A stretch of 64,000 nucleotides of DNA from Massospora cicadina. Taxonomy: Eukaryota; Entomophthoromycota; Entomophthoromycetes; Entomophthorales; Entomophthoraceae. The position numbers were made by a program, and so were the translations under genes. Where the stretch lies: positions 1 to 64,000 of the forward strand of contig JAKSZP010013328.1 of assembly GCA_022478985.1 (NCBI GenBank). Reading direction: 5' to 3'. Position 1 is the stretch's first letter, and each line of letters opens with the position of its first letter. This document shows, one piece after another, positions 35,261 through 46,456 of the stretch. The notes under the pieces are model-generated. The model saw nothing but the letters and a program-made list of their open reading frames with translations, was not told the DNA's origin and did no database searches.

Positions 35261-36031
35261 GGTCCCTTTATAGAAAGAAAAAGTTATAGCTGCACTCGAG
35301 TCGATAGGTAAATGCGCCCCGAGTTAATCACAAGCGAGCGGTAATGATGGAAAACTTAAACTAGGGCTACCACGAACGGCTCAAATGGGCCAGCCGCCCA
35401 AAAGCTTACCTGGGGTGATGCAGTTGGAGTCGAACCGGGGTTTGGTTTCCGGGACGGGCACGCCGCCCAACTCTAAAATTAGAGGGTGAGGCCTTTGGCA
35501 GCGGGCACCAACGGCGGGGTAAAGATTTACCTGCAAGCCTGGCGTGCTCCTCCTCCTCCACCCGCTTCTTGAACCGCGACTCCTGGCCGGCGCGGAAGCG
35601 GCGAGACCGCTGCTGGTTCATTTTGGCGCGCGGGGCCACCCCATCTTACACAAAACGTTAGGACGGTGCAACGTCAACCAAGCCGTAGTCCAAGGCCTGC
35701 CAAGCCAAAGGTAAAATACACCTACCGATCGCCAAGTACAGCAGTTTACGGGGGCGGATCATACATATTATGCGGTCGAGGTAGCTGTAGATCTCGAGCA
35801 TCATATCCTCCTCCGTCTCCGGGGCCGGTTTATCCTCGGGGTGGCAGCACGGGTGGACGATCCCGTTCATGTCCAAATAGAGGGATCCACCTCGAACCCG
35901 TTCGGGTTGGGGGCGGAGATGTCGGGTTGGACGGTAATGCCGTTGACGTCGTGTGGGAGCTCCTCCTCCACTCGCGATATGATCTTGGGGTACCTGTTGC
36001 TGAGCCACATGAAAAATGCCGGGACGCCCAT

Positions 36032-36413
36032 CTTTAAGACTCTCGACGCTAGGTAAGGATGGTGTGGTAAAAAAGGTTTTTAGGCGAATATCATAAACCC
36101 TCAAGCTTCAATATTCCGATCAGGCTGATGTCTATTTTAATAACAATCTATACCCTGGCAAATGGTTTCAAGAAAGCTTTACTTAGATAGGTACATAAGC
36201 GATGATAAGGGATTGTGAGCCTCTGCAATTTTAATCGAAAAGCAGAACTCCGCCCCGCCCGGTGTCGTGGGGGTAGCGAATTCCGGACATTTGAAGGTGA
36301 GGTGTGGCCAGCCTCCGAAATAAATTCTGATTCGTATTTGTGTTATGACAATTTGGTTTTTAAATACTACTCGCCAAGGTTCTTATACCCAAGTTATTCA
36401 TTAAATTTTATGA
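36032..36413. promoter_or_regulatory. RAT1 upstream region
   Basis: About 380 bp between the RAT1 start codon and the first Helitron terminus. It should hold the promoter, and repeat sequence begins almost at once. I see no convincing TATA or other element at a fixed distance. Confidence 0.4.
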
Positions 36414-36722
36414 CTAGCTTATACCGTGCTTCGCTACGGTGTCTATAGGAACTCAGATATTCACATTTATAAATTTAGTTTTTATACTATAGATCAATAA
36501 CCACTCAGCCAAATTCAACTGCTCAATCGATTCAACCAAAAACCACCAACTGCTCAATTAAACCTAACTGAACTTATCAAATCAACCAATAACTAATCAC
36601 CCTCATTACTAAACTGTGCCCTATCGATTCGACCAAAACCCAGCAACCGCTCAGCCAAATAAAATAAACCTATCGAATCAGACAACGTCAAACTGCTACC
36701 CGAAACATCTTTATATTCAAAA
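36414..36722 (-). mobile_element. Helitron 3' fragment (truncated)
   Basis: The complement ends with a hairpin (CCGTAGCGAAGCACGG: CCGT/ACGG and GC/GC pairs, GAA loop) followed by TATAAGCTAG and then T, the Helitron 3' end rule. Interior sequence resembles the 3' part of the complete Helitron beside it. It is cut off at 36722 by that element's end. Confidence 0.7.
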
Positions 36723-38043
36723 TTAGCGGAGTTACCCGTGCTTCGCTACGGTTTCTATAGAATTTCAGGTGATTCGAATTGATTAATTTAGATTTTATAT
36801 ATAGTTAAGCATTAACTGCTCGGCTAAATCTAATTGCTCAATCGAAGCAACCAAAAAGACCAACCACTCGGCTAAAACTAACTGATCTTATCAAATCAAC
36901 CAATAACTAATTACCTCCAAAGCTAAACTGTATCCTATCGATTCGACCAAAAACCATCAACCACTCGGCCAAATAAAATAAACCTATCAAATCAATCAGA
37001 TTCTAAATTATTTTAGCTTTTATATTGGTAGATAGCTATCAATAAGTTCAGAAACCATTAAACTTATAAAATATTCCAACCTCCAACCACTTAGCTAAAA
37101 TCAATTAAGTTTGCCAAATTAATTAAACCATCAATCTCTTATCTGAAACTATTGAGCCTATCGAATCAACCAAAAAAATAAACCACCACTCAGCAAAACC
37201 AATTATTGAACTTACAAAACAGCCAAAAACTACCAACTAAACATTAAAGCCTATGAAACTATTGAATTAAATGAATATGAAAATACACAGCCAAATTGCT
37301 ATATAATTACCATTAGAAATATACATTCTAGATCTTATATAGAACTGATGTTTAAATTTATATGATTATATTAAATAATTACATATTAGCATTCCGTTTT
37401 CAAACTTTATAGAATACTTGTGCCAAGTTTGGTGATTTTTGGTTATTTGCTCGAGATAATGCATCTATATAAACAAATTAACATACTGATTCTTCTGTAA
37501 ATAAAATTTAAGATTAATTTTTGTTGATACCCAGTTTAACACAGATTTGTTTGTGGGCTTAAAGTTCATCTGATAATCTTATATTTTTTATATTTGTAGA
37601 TGGTTATCGATAAAATTAAGTAATCAAATTATACTGAATCAGGGGAGGATACCCAAGTGGTAGAAAAGGACCTCTACCGCTGCTTCCCCGAGTTCGATTC
37701 CGGTACTGGAACTTTGGGTAGGGGACGACTATGACTGTGTTGGCGTTGCGCACCAATGCCCCGAACCAAGATAGCGAATAGCAAAGGGGTCCATGGAGTT
37801 CCTGGCCTATCATACGTCGCGCGTGGAGGTTTTCCGGATTTTATCCTCCTTTCCCATTCATTCGATTTCCCTTAATCGGTGCGGTATCGTCCCCAGGTTG
37901 GCCCACCTCGAATAAAATAAAAATCCGGCTTCGAGGTGCACACGGACCCCCTCCCGTCCATCCATAGCCAAATTTTCAAAGCTCTACATGCTCTAGTTAT
38001 GGCTGGACACCACACACATACCATTTGCTTTTATATATATAGA
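36723..38043 (-). mobile_element. Non-autonomous Helitron, minus strand (1.32 kb)
   Basis: On the complement the element starts A|TCTATATATATAAAAGC at 38043. It ends with the hairpin CCGTAGCGAAGCACGG, nine bases, then CTAA|T at 36723. This is the Helitron signature: 5' TC, subterminal 3' hairpin, CTRR end, insertion between A and T. It has no Rep/helicase coding. It is related over much of its length to the plus-strand Helitron 57121-58742. A SINE is inserted near its 5' end. Confidence 0.85.
37640..37925 (+). repeat. SINE-2, tRNA-derived, inside the Helitron
   Basis: The head GGATACCCAAGTGGTAGA resembles a pol III A box and GAGTTCGATTCCGGT a B box, spaced about 35 bp apart. The body ends in the motif CGGTGCGGTAT, then GGTTGGCCCACCTCG, and a tail AATAAAATAAAAA. 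A degraded copy of the same unit lies at about 57595-57760 (minus), and a shorter version forms the first half of the composite SINE at 59507-59755. Confidence 0.65.
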
Positions 38044-38045
38044 TT

Positions 38046-38117
38046 ACGCCAGGATTCGAACAACTGACCTTTTTATAGAGTTGAAGTTTAGAGCCAAAAG
38101 CTGAGCTGATTATGCTA
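38046..38117 (-). repeat. tRNA-like sequence, left arm
   Basis: The complement reads GCATAATCAGCTCAGC at its start (A-box-like) and TTGTTCGAATCCTGGCG near its end (B-box-like), about 70 bp in all. A T-arm-like stem GTCAG/CTGGC can be drawn, but there is no clean cloverleaf, so it is tRNA-derived rather than a functional gene. LINE-D is inserted in its D-arm region. Confidence 0.6.
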
Positions 38118-38232
38118 GATTTTTTTTGAAAACTCCATACTTTATTAAAATAGAATTTTAAGGGAAAGTAAGAGGAGAGGTGGAATACAGGTGATTTGGC
38201 TGAGGGTAAAAAAAAGACCAGGGATTTGGGCG

Positions 38233-41200
38233 CTAGAGTTCTAGCACCTCCGACCATTGTTGATCGGTGATCACCATCGCTAGCCACAGTTCTAGCAGTG
38301 GCAGGCTTACAGGCCATACTATTCTCAGACTATTAGTAGCTTTATCACATGCAATGAGTGATCCAGCAGGGAAAGCTAAATGCATGGCCTTATAACCCCC
38401 AGGGATTATGCACGAGAATTTTGGGATCTGGTGGAGCTGATCAGAGATAATCAAATGGTCTTCAATACCAAACCTCTGTGATGGGGGCACTTGTTACTCA
38501 TAACCTTGGTGATGAGCGCACAGTGAATTACCCATACACAATGATGGTAAATGAAGGCTTGTAGTTAGATTGGAGCTGTTCTCAGGGTTTTTGTAAAGAA
38601 CAGGTTGTTGAGGAATTGACTGGACCTAATTATTGGATATTCAATATCAACAATTATGGTTCAGGTGTATCCTAAGTATCTGAACTTGGGACTTGCAGCC
38701 TAGCAATTTCACTTAATTATATTCAACTATGATGACATAGGCTTGAGGGCTTTGTTGGTATGGTCAAACTTAAATTTTAGTTTTGATTTAATGACTTGGG
38801 AACATAGGCTTTGTTAGTCTATATCAAAATTAGTTTTTAATGTCAGTCGAAGTTTTCAATCAAATTAATTACTAATTAGTGATACAAATCACCTTGGTAT
38901 GTGCTGCCAATTGCACATAAAAGTGAATTGGTTCAGCTATTTTGAAGATATGATGAAATACCATCTCAAGGATGATGATGGTATTTACTCCAACTCTGAG
39001 GCTGAGCATGATGCCCTGAGTCAAAATATTTGTAGATATCATTATAAACTTTTTATATAGCCAAGGGTCACTGAAAGTAAGGTGTCATGGGTAAGATATG
39101 GTTAACATCAAACCCTATAAATAACCCTTGCATTTACACTAATAAAATCATCCTTTAACTTCTGGATTAAGTTTCTAATTTATCTTATAAACTTTTTGCA
39201 TTATCACTTTATTTTATATTAAAGTTAATTTTCACTTGGGATCAGTAGGATCAGGGCAGCATGCCATCTTCCAAGTGAAATAACTGGGTATACAATTGAA
39301 GTATTACCAGAAAAGCTATATCATAAATTTAAAGCACCATCCTGTCTATTGTCCTCACACAATAGATGCTTGAAGCTGCAGTTTCCACCAAGCAACAAAC
39401 CAGCCATCAGGAGAAGCTCAAATCCTCAACAGTTGGTGTCGTGGCCTTTGGTAGGTCAGTCATTAAGGATTAGTGGGTGGGTGGGCGGATTGCACCCCAG
39501 TTTTGGGAGCGGATCCCCATATTCTATCAGTGTCAATTTGTACCTAATTCTGATAAACTTGGTTGCATATTAGTCAGCGATTTGGTTATGTTCCTCCCAG
39601 CTTGTTGCAGTAATCAGTGCAGAATTACATGCTTTGACATCCCTTTGAATTTGATCAGCCTCTTGGTCCAATTTTCGAATGACCACCCACCCTGGTGCAT
39701 GGCAATTGCAGAGATGCCAGTAGTGTGGGGCTCCTTTTCATGAGGTTATCTTTGGGTGGTTCACCATCCATTCATGTAACGATCAGGGGGAGACTGGCTC
39801 TTGGAGGTCTTAGGCTCTTGCCCAGTTCACACCCCATGCTAGAGTCAGGCAGCGCATGTGCATCTGTGTTAGTTTCAGAAATGACTTCCCCTATATGCGC
39901 TGGGCGTGAGATTCAAAGTCCAGTAGGCCCATGCCTCCTTTGTTCTTTGGTTTCAACAGGGCTTCCAGTGGAATTGGTGCTGCCTTTGCCTTGAACCACA
40001 GGAAAGTTTGGAGCATTGACCTGATTTTCTTCTTTAGGTTCGGGCTCATTGGCAGCACGTGAGCAACATACCATAGCTTCAAGAAGATGAAGAAGTTTAT
40101 TGCCTGCACTTTCTCCTTGAGGCATAGTCTGGCTTCTTTCCAGCATGACATTCAGAATGATAAGCTTGTCAATACTTCTTATTTGGTCTCCAGTACAGCT
40201 GGTCCCTTGTCATTGAAGAGTATCCCGAGGTATTGGACTGTCTGGGAGCTCATAATTGGCGTTGTGTCAGTTGGTGGGCTGAAGTTCAGGTTGCCAACCC
40301 TCATCACTGAGGTTTTTGCCAAATTTATTTTTGCACTTGATGAAAGCTGGTAAAGGTTTGATAGATCCTCGGCACCCTGGAGGCCAGTTGAGGAGCTTAT
40401 TCCTACAACTGTATCATCTGCAAATGCTAGCATCTTCAGTGGCATTTGGTTAGGGTGGACTAAACCCTGAAGCTTCATGTCTGTTGCCGCAAGTAGAATG
40501 TTAGCTGCAAAGTTGAAGAGTATCAGTGACATGGGGTCTTATTGGTGGAGACCTTACCCAACAGAGATTTCGTTGGTTGTGCCATCTGTGACCATAACCT
40601 TTGTTACCAGACCTGAGTATAGCATCGTTTACCATGTCTGAAACATGTCAGGGATACTGACTGCCTTCAGTGCCTCATGTAGGAATGACCACGCTACTCA
40701 GCCATACGCCTTTTCCATGTTGAGGAACATAAGGTATCCTTGTTCAATACCCCTCATATCCTGGAGTATGCTCTGTACTGAACCTATGTTGTCCCATATA
40801 ATATGGCCTTAATGAAACCATGTTGGGCCCTATGGAGCGTGCATGGTGCTGTTGCCATCAGCTGATTAGATAGTATGCATGTGAGCAGTTTATAATCGGT
40901 GTTTGATAGCGCAATCAGGTGCCAGTTCTAAAGTTGGCGTTTGAGGCCTTTTTTGTACAGAAGTACAATTCAGGTCTCATTTCCTCCCAGAACTTGTTTG
41001 CCGTGGGTCAAACAGTGGTTAAAGAGGGCTTTGAGCTCCGGTGCAATACAGTCTCAGAATATGCTGTATATTTCTGCACACATATAGTCAGGGCCTGGTG
41101 CTTTCATTCTTAGTGACTCCTTTAGCGCCCTCTTAACTTCATCAGTAGAGATTTTAGAAGATAGCTTGGCGATGTCTTCCAGCGTACAGCCACCCAGTGC

Positions 41201-42519
41201 CAGCTTGGCCAGGTCAATAAGGGTTTTTGTCACCAATTTGCTCATTTCTTGCTGTCAGAAGAGATCGCCATAAAAAAGCTTGACTTCACACTTGATCGTT
41301 TCAGGGTCTGTTGATACTGCCCCATCCGCTGTCTCCACTTCCTGTACCCTAGCCTTAGTTCAGATTTCCTTGAGGTGTTTAAGGCCCTCTTTGGTCATCG
41401 TCCCCACTAAGCTCTAATATCTGTAAGTTACATTGGTCCATCTCTCTGAGTCTTGTTTCATCATTATAGCCCAATATTTTTTGTGTGTTGTTTGGTACTT
41501 GCTCCACCAGTCCTTGCTGTCCCAGTGGGTGAGCCTCAGGCTTTCTAATTTAGACTTCAGTTGCTTCACGGCAGCTGTTTGCTTGTAGGAGGTCACTTTT
41601 TCAAACTTCATACTATTGTGTTTCATCTTTGTTTTGATCTGGGTCCATCTTTCTAGTGGGTCTAGCTCCAGGCAGTTGTCCAGATGCGCTATTAGCCAAT
41701 CCAGTCCCACATCTACCATTTGGCGCCAATCCCCGTTCCTCAACGTGGCTGGTGCCAATTGCCACTTGTGGTTCCTTGGAGGTTCATCAAGGTCAATCTC
41801 CACCTGGATGACCATGTGGTCACTTTTGGCATTTATGCTAACCTCGCTGTTGGATGTCATAGCCTGAGGTCTGATGATATGAGGATGTAGTCTAACTGTG
41901 ATCCTGACAGTGGGGATCCAGCGGCATTATATGTCCACCACATTAGATTGGCCAGGTCATCTGTCCTCTTTGTCAATCATTAGGCACATCCCCAATTTAA
42001 CTAGGTAATTGAGCATCTCGTTGGCTTTACTGTTGGGGCGTTCTCTTGTTGGGTATGTATCCTGACTCACATTTGTCCAGCAGTTCAGGTCGCCTGCTAT
42101 TATGGTCATCACTTCAGATGGCACTTCCACTAAGAAATCCCAAAAAATATGGTTTTGTGGAGCTTCAGCAGGGCGTAGACTGCTACCACCTGTATGCTCC
42201 TGCCAGTTTCTCTGTTTGTAGCTGTCGCTATCAAGATCCTACCAGCGTGAGTTTCTTCCACAAATTCCAGGTCTATTTTCTTGTCCATTGCGACTATTGC
42301 CACGTGGTCCATCCATAGGGCTTGGTAGCCTATCTGGCAGGACCACGGATGGTTTTTTGCGTTGCAGTTTGAGCTTGGCACCATTTCTTTTTGGTTACCA
42401 GCTTGTGTTTTTGAAATAAAAATTAGGTCAATATTATTATTAGTTTTTAAGTGGTGCATTTTCCTCCTCCTTGTTTGTATGCTCACCATCCCCTGAGCAT
42501 TTTTAGTTTCTATCCTCAT
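38233..42519 (-). pseudogene. LINE-D left ORF2 (endonuclease and RT)
   Basis: The endonuclease begins at 42519 (MRIETKNAQGMVSIQ) and includes IFISKTQAGN, AGDLNCW near 42090 and SDHMVIQVEID near 41800. The RT has KMLAFADDTVVGISS with an intact FADD box at 40413-40424, then TVQYLGILFNDKG. Frame breaks and stops are frequent between 41250 and 40540. The C-terminal zinc motif seen in the right copy is missing because a solo LTR (38606-39431) replaced that region. The end reads SEVLEL and a stop at 38233. Confidence 0.82.
38606..39431. mobile_element. Solo LTR inserted in LINE-D left
   Basis: An 826 bp block absent from the right arm. It starts TGTTGAGG and ends CCTCAACA, a perfect 8 bp terminal inverted repeat typical of LTRs. 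It has a TATAAATA box near 39115 and AATAAA near 39145, consistent with plus-strand LTR signals. In the right arm the equivalent interval is about 275 bp of LINE-D ORF2. Those bases are lost here and there is no TSD. Confidence 0.75.
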
Positions 42520-42539
42520 TTCTGGCTGCCCAACCCATG

Positions 42540-45500
42540 GGTATGAGGTTTAGTGTTGTCTGGGTTGTGAATTGAGTCACGTACAGAGGTCAGGTTGGTC
42601 ATTGTTGGTGGTGTCGATGGTTGGTGGGGTGTGATATATGGTTTTTGAATTGGTTGGTTGGGACTGGGATTATGTTCCCAGGCATCCTGTGCACTGGGAA
42701 TTTGGTCACCATCCCCATCTCCCTGTCAATGGTTAATGGGGATGGTTTTATGATTGGGTCCAGGTGCCCCTTGTTTTCTTTGGGTGGACCAGTGGATTTG
42801 CCCTCATCCATTGACTGGATTTGCACCCCTTCATTCAATTTATTGGCAGAACTCAATTTTTTAGTCAACAATTGCCCAGCTGATTTTGTCAATCTCAATT
42901 TTTCTGCAAATTTTTCTCCGGTCACCTTGGGCTCATTTGCCATGACTTCCAATTCATTTTTTTATTCCCTTTCATCTTGTCAGGCTTCAATTTTGACTTG
43001 TTGGAATCCTGTGGCTGCCCATGCTTGGAAGACTTCTTTGGGTTCACCTTCTGCCATCTCTCCTCCTCCCAGACCATCCATTCTGCTTGGGTTGGACGTT
43101 TCTCTGCTGGTCCTGGGCTGGTTCCCTCATCCATTGCATAAGATTTGGGGTTTGGATTTATATATGGTTTTTCATCTGCTTCAGGTCATTTTGCCATTTC
43201 CCGTTCCCACGCCTCTCTGTGTGCCAGATCTAATTCTTGTCACTGGCATTTCATATCTACTACCTCTGTTAAGTTGCATGGGATCCATTCTCTGGCTTTC
43301 AGGCGGAGGAAGGTCTTGGTGCCCACCTTGGTAATTCCCCCAATGGGGTTATACTTGTACTCCCAAGTAGTTTTACCTTTACAATGGTGGCATTGAACCA
43401 TAGTGTGTCTGGTCTGATAGCAGAACTGGCACACTTGTTTGGCATCCTCCTGTTCAACATACACTAACCTACTAATGCTGGTCAGGCAGATGAATCTGGG
43501 TAGAGCAGTCTTATTTGGTTTCATCCAGGGGGCCAGTTCATACAGCGCTTCCACTGTCTGAGGGTGGAGGCACTTTGCGATGTAATCTCCACCAGCTTGT
43601 CAAAATTCGCGTACTTCCCCATAGTATGAAAACCTGGTCCAGATCACTTTGTGCACCTATTCCCATTCGCAGTTGGTGGGGAGGTTCTGAAAGGTAACCC
43701 ACCTTGCCGTTTGGTTGGCATATCTGGTCAGCTCCATTTGCAGATAAATCCCCTTGTACTTGATGCCAATTTTGAGGAGTTTCTTGCGGTCCAACTCGCC
43801 TGGTATCGCTATATCTATATAGCCACATTTGGGGACCCAGTGATGAACAAAGTCCCCTCCAGCTAGGACTTTGTCTAGTTCCTGGTAAATTGACAGAATT
43901 AAATTGGACCATTCTTCCTCCTCCACTAATTGTAGGTGGATTCAGATAGCATCTTTATGATTTTGGTGCCTGGCGATCTGTAAAGCCCCCGCTGATCAAT
44001 TGATGGATGTATTTGATGTGGCTCCCTGCTCCATTCCAGGTGTTGTCCTCAGTATGTGCCACTGCTGCACTGTACGATTTTGATTTTGCGCTTGGTTTGG
44101 GTATGTTGGTGGGGGTCTTTCCTTTCAGAATCCAACTTACTGATTTGTCAAGGCTGAAACCCCAGCTGAGGAATGCTTTGAGTTGGTGACTGTTGATACC
44201 ATGGTGGTTGATACTTTTAGCCATTTGCGCTCTGATCTCCAGGCTCTGCCACTCTAGGGCATCTGCTGGTGAGAACCCCAGTCAGTACCATTTGAGAGTG
44301 GATTCTGGGCTGCACGTTGGGTGGAGGTATTGTTGGAGGACCTCCAGCATAATCGAGCTACGCTGACACCAGTCCCTTACAGTAACGCTGTTCCAGCCCC
44401 CATCTGTGAATACCCATGCCATGTCTGCTGGAACCCCCGCTTCACACCATTGAAATGCTTCTGAGGAGGTGAAGCCTTTGGCAGCATATGGGGCAGCTAT
44501 CATCAGTTTTGGGAAGGATTGCTTCCAATCCTGGATAGTTTTGATGAAGATCCCCACTTTGAGCCATTCTCAGCCCAAGTCTGGGGTTGTGACCCCTTTC
44601 ATCGCTGTTGCTGCCTGTGGCGAGATCTCATGCTCCATCCACGGTTGGGCTGATTGGGGGGTGAACCCCACCACATCCAGTCTGCAGCCTTGGTGAGTGT
44701 TGTGGCATTGCGCCAGATTTTCCACTTTGCAATCTGGGAATGGGCGGCCTCTGAGGGTTTTGTGAATCGGCTTGGTCACCCCCAGTTCTGCCCATTCACG
44801 CACTAGGTCCATACTGGCCCCCGCTCAGAACCAGTATTTTATCTCCATTGGTGTGAATCTGTTGGTGGACCAGTTGATGGCCTCTTCTGGCGACCAATCC
44901 CTAAAGGGTCCCCATTCCACTGCCTTTTCCTTTGTCCAGCCCGCTTTCATCAGGTCTGATGTGGTGGCAGGTGGAATATGGGTATATGACCAGTGTAAGG
45001 CCTCAGTTGCCTTGAACCCAGCCATGATCCACAGTAGTGCTTCCTCTGGGGAGAAGGTAGTGTTGTACCATTCCAGCGCCATGTCCACTGGAATGGAGTG
45101 TCTGGCCCATTTGAGGGCCATAGATGCATTCAGGAAACATCTAGCATATTCAGCTAAATTTGTTGGGTTGAGGCCCAAGCTCCCAACAGCTTGGGAGTAG
45201 CATGCTGTAATGCCCACCTTGTTGTATTCCATCACATTTAATAGGTTGATGCCAGCCTCCATCCAGGCTTTTGCATCCACCAGTTTTAAATCTTCGCGGA
45301 TGGTGGCCTCTATCACCTTGTAGTCCATGGGGATTTTCATCCACTCCAGGGCATCTTTGGTTCAAACTTGGGACGCCTTGAATTGTACTGCCATATCAAT
45401 CAAGATTTGGGTGTTGAGCCAGCATTTGGCCACTCCAGCAGAAAATTTATGGTCTGCGCCATATAGCTGCTATGGCTGGCTTGATTCCTTTAGAGACCCA

Positions 45501-46456
45501 CTGAGTCGCCATAGAGTACAGAAACTGGAGGGCCTCCCATTGTTTGACCTCATGGGTGGACACGCCTTGATGCGCTAACATGTCCAACTGGATTGGTGTA
45601 AATTTAACTGGGGCCCTGGCTGTCAACTTGACCGCTGTCAGGGTTTCCACCCCTTCCAGTAATACTTTAAGTTTTTTTGCTGATCCCTCTCAGGTGTCCA
45701 ATCCCTCAGATTTGGTCCCCAATATAGAGTCACCCCCACCTTGGTTGGTCCTCAATGGATTGGCTTGGTTCAGTGATTGGATATTTGGGATCAGCCATCA
45801 ATACATTGTTGAGCTATGGCCCCCTGTCAGAATGCCTTCATTGGGATTGCGCTCAATTCATATCAGGCGTTCCACCCAATGAGTTACTCATGCTACAAAT
45901 CAATTTTGGTCAGGGACCATTTGCCCCCCCCAACTGGGCTGTTTCAGGATTGGCGTCCAACTTGTTCTTCACCCAAATACCCTGAGCTGATTCAGTAAGT
46001 TTCTCCATGTCAGAAGAAAGCTTTTTATTGTTTGACTCCATTGGTTTGAATTGCCAATTTTTGTTATTCAAATCTGAGTCAGTTTTGGATCCTACCAATA
46101 CCTCATCCAGGTTTTTTGCGTTATTGGCAAGAATTTTCTCACCCTGTGAGGCCCCAGTCCCCCTGCTGATTGAGGTTCACTGGGGAATATTCCCAACTCC
46201 ACTGTTCTCAGCATCAGGCCTCACTCCTGGAAGGTTGCACTTGTCATCTGGGTGTCAGTGGGCATCAATCCTAGGGAGTCACCCCATCATTCACACTATT
46301 TGTTAGGGCTCCATGACCCATTGACATGTTCATTCATTTTGTTGTCATTCATGTCACCAGTTTGTTACTTGGTGTGTACATGGTGGAATGCCCAGCCCCA
46401 TTTCTAGTCATGTTGGGGCTTGGGCTGGTGGGAAGGTTGGCAGATGGTTTGTCCAT
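42540..46456 (-). pseudogene. LINE-D left ORF1 with 13-residue repeat domain
   Basis: Start ATG at 46456 (MDKPSAN). After an acidic/serine-rich N-terminus, 45587-44115 encodes about 37 consecutive units of 13 residues. From 45340 to 43955 they run in a single frame interrupted only by stops. The unit is roughly A-L-x-W-x-x-x-G-F-S-P-E-E. Next comes an RRM-like region (43926-43600), a CCHC knuckle CQFCYQTRHTMVQC (43390-43431), and a Lys/Ser-rich C-terminus. It would be the element's RNA-binding coat or chaperone protein. I know of no LINE ORF1 with such a domain. Stops show this copy is dead. Confidence 0.75.
44115..45587 (-). repeat. Tandem 39 bp / 13-residue repeat array in LINE-D ORF1 (left)
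   Basis: Consecutive units keep a 13-residue register, with rare 12- or 14-residue steps. Examples from separated positions are ALEWYNTTFSPEE, AINWSTNRFTPME, AKAWMEAGINLLN, ATQWVSKGIKPAI and CRLDVVGFTPQSA. Tryptophan or another aromatic recurs at position 4, and a G-hydrophobic-S/T-P turn at 8-11. The DNA copies are diverged, so it is a protein-level repeat, not a recent satellite. The pattern suggests short helix-turn units stacking as a solenoid. Confidence 0.8.

Larger units (their letters stand above)
32700..36031 (-). pseudogene. RAT1: Nuclear 5'-3' exoribonuclease (RAT1/XRN2), multi-exon, with apparent frameshifts
   Basis: Known role of the family: processive 5'-3' RNA decay in the nucleus, rRNA and snoRNA trimming, and torpedo termination of RNA polymerase II. 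Start ATG at 36031 ([15 protein letters not shown], the conserved N-terminus). Exons inferred: 35726-36031, 35531-35644, 35410-35472, 35177-35265, 34990-35114 and 34953-32700, with GT-AG introns of 36 to about 144 bp. Core motifs seen: [83 protein letters not shown] and VGNDFLPHLP. The C-terminus is Gly/Tyr/Gln-rich, ending RGGRGGYYP and TAA at 32700. Single-base frame breaks occur in exons 1, 4 and 5 and near 33500, and a (GA)n run sits in exon 4. It is either a decaying copy or affected by sequence errors. Confidence 0.9.

Noticed and set aside
38046..38117. Functional tRNA gene
   Set aside because: Pol III box motifs are present, but no acceptor stem or clean cloverleaf forms and the D-arm is split by LINE-D. 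The same applies to 55906-55975 and the SINE heads.
44115..45587. CRISPR-like or satellite array because of the 39 bp period
   Set aside because: The DNA units are strongly diverged. Only the encoded protein shows the period, and there are no conserved repeats with variable spacers.
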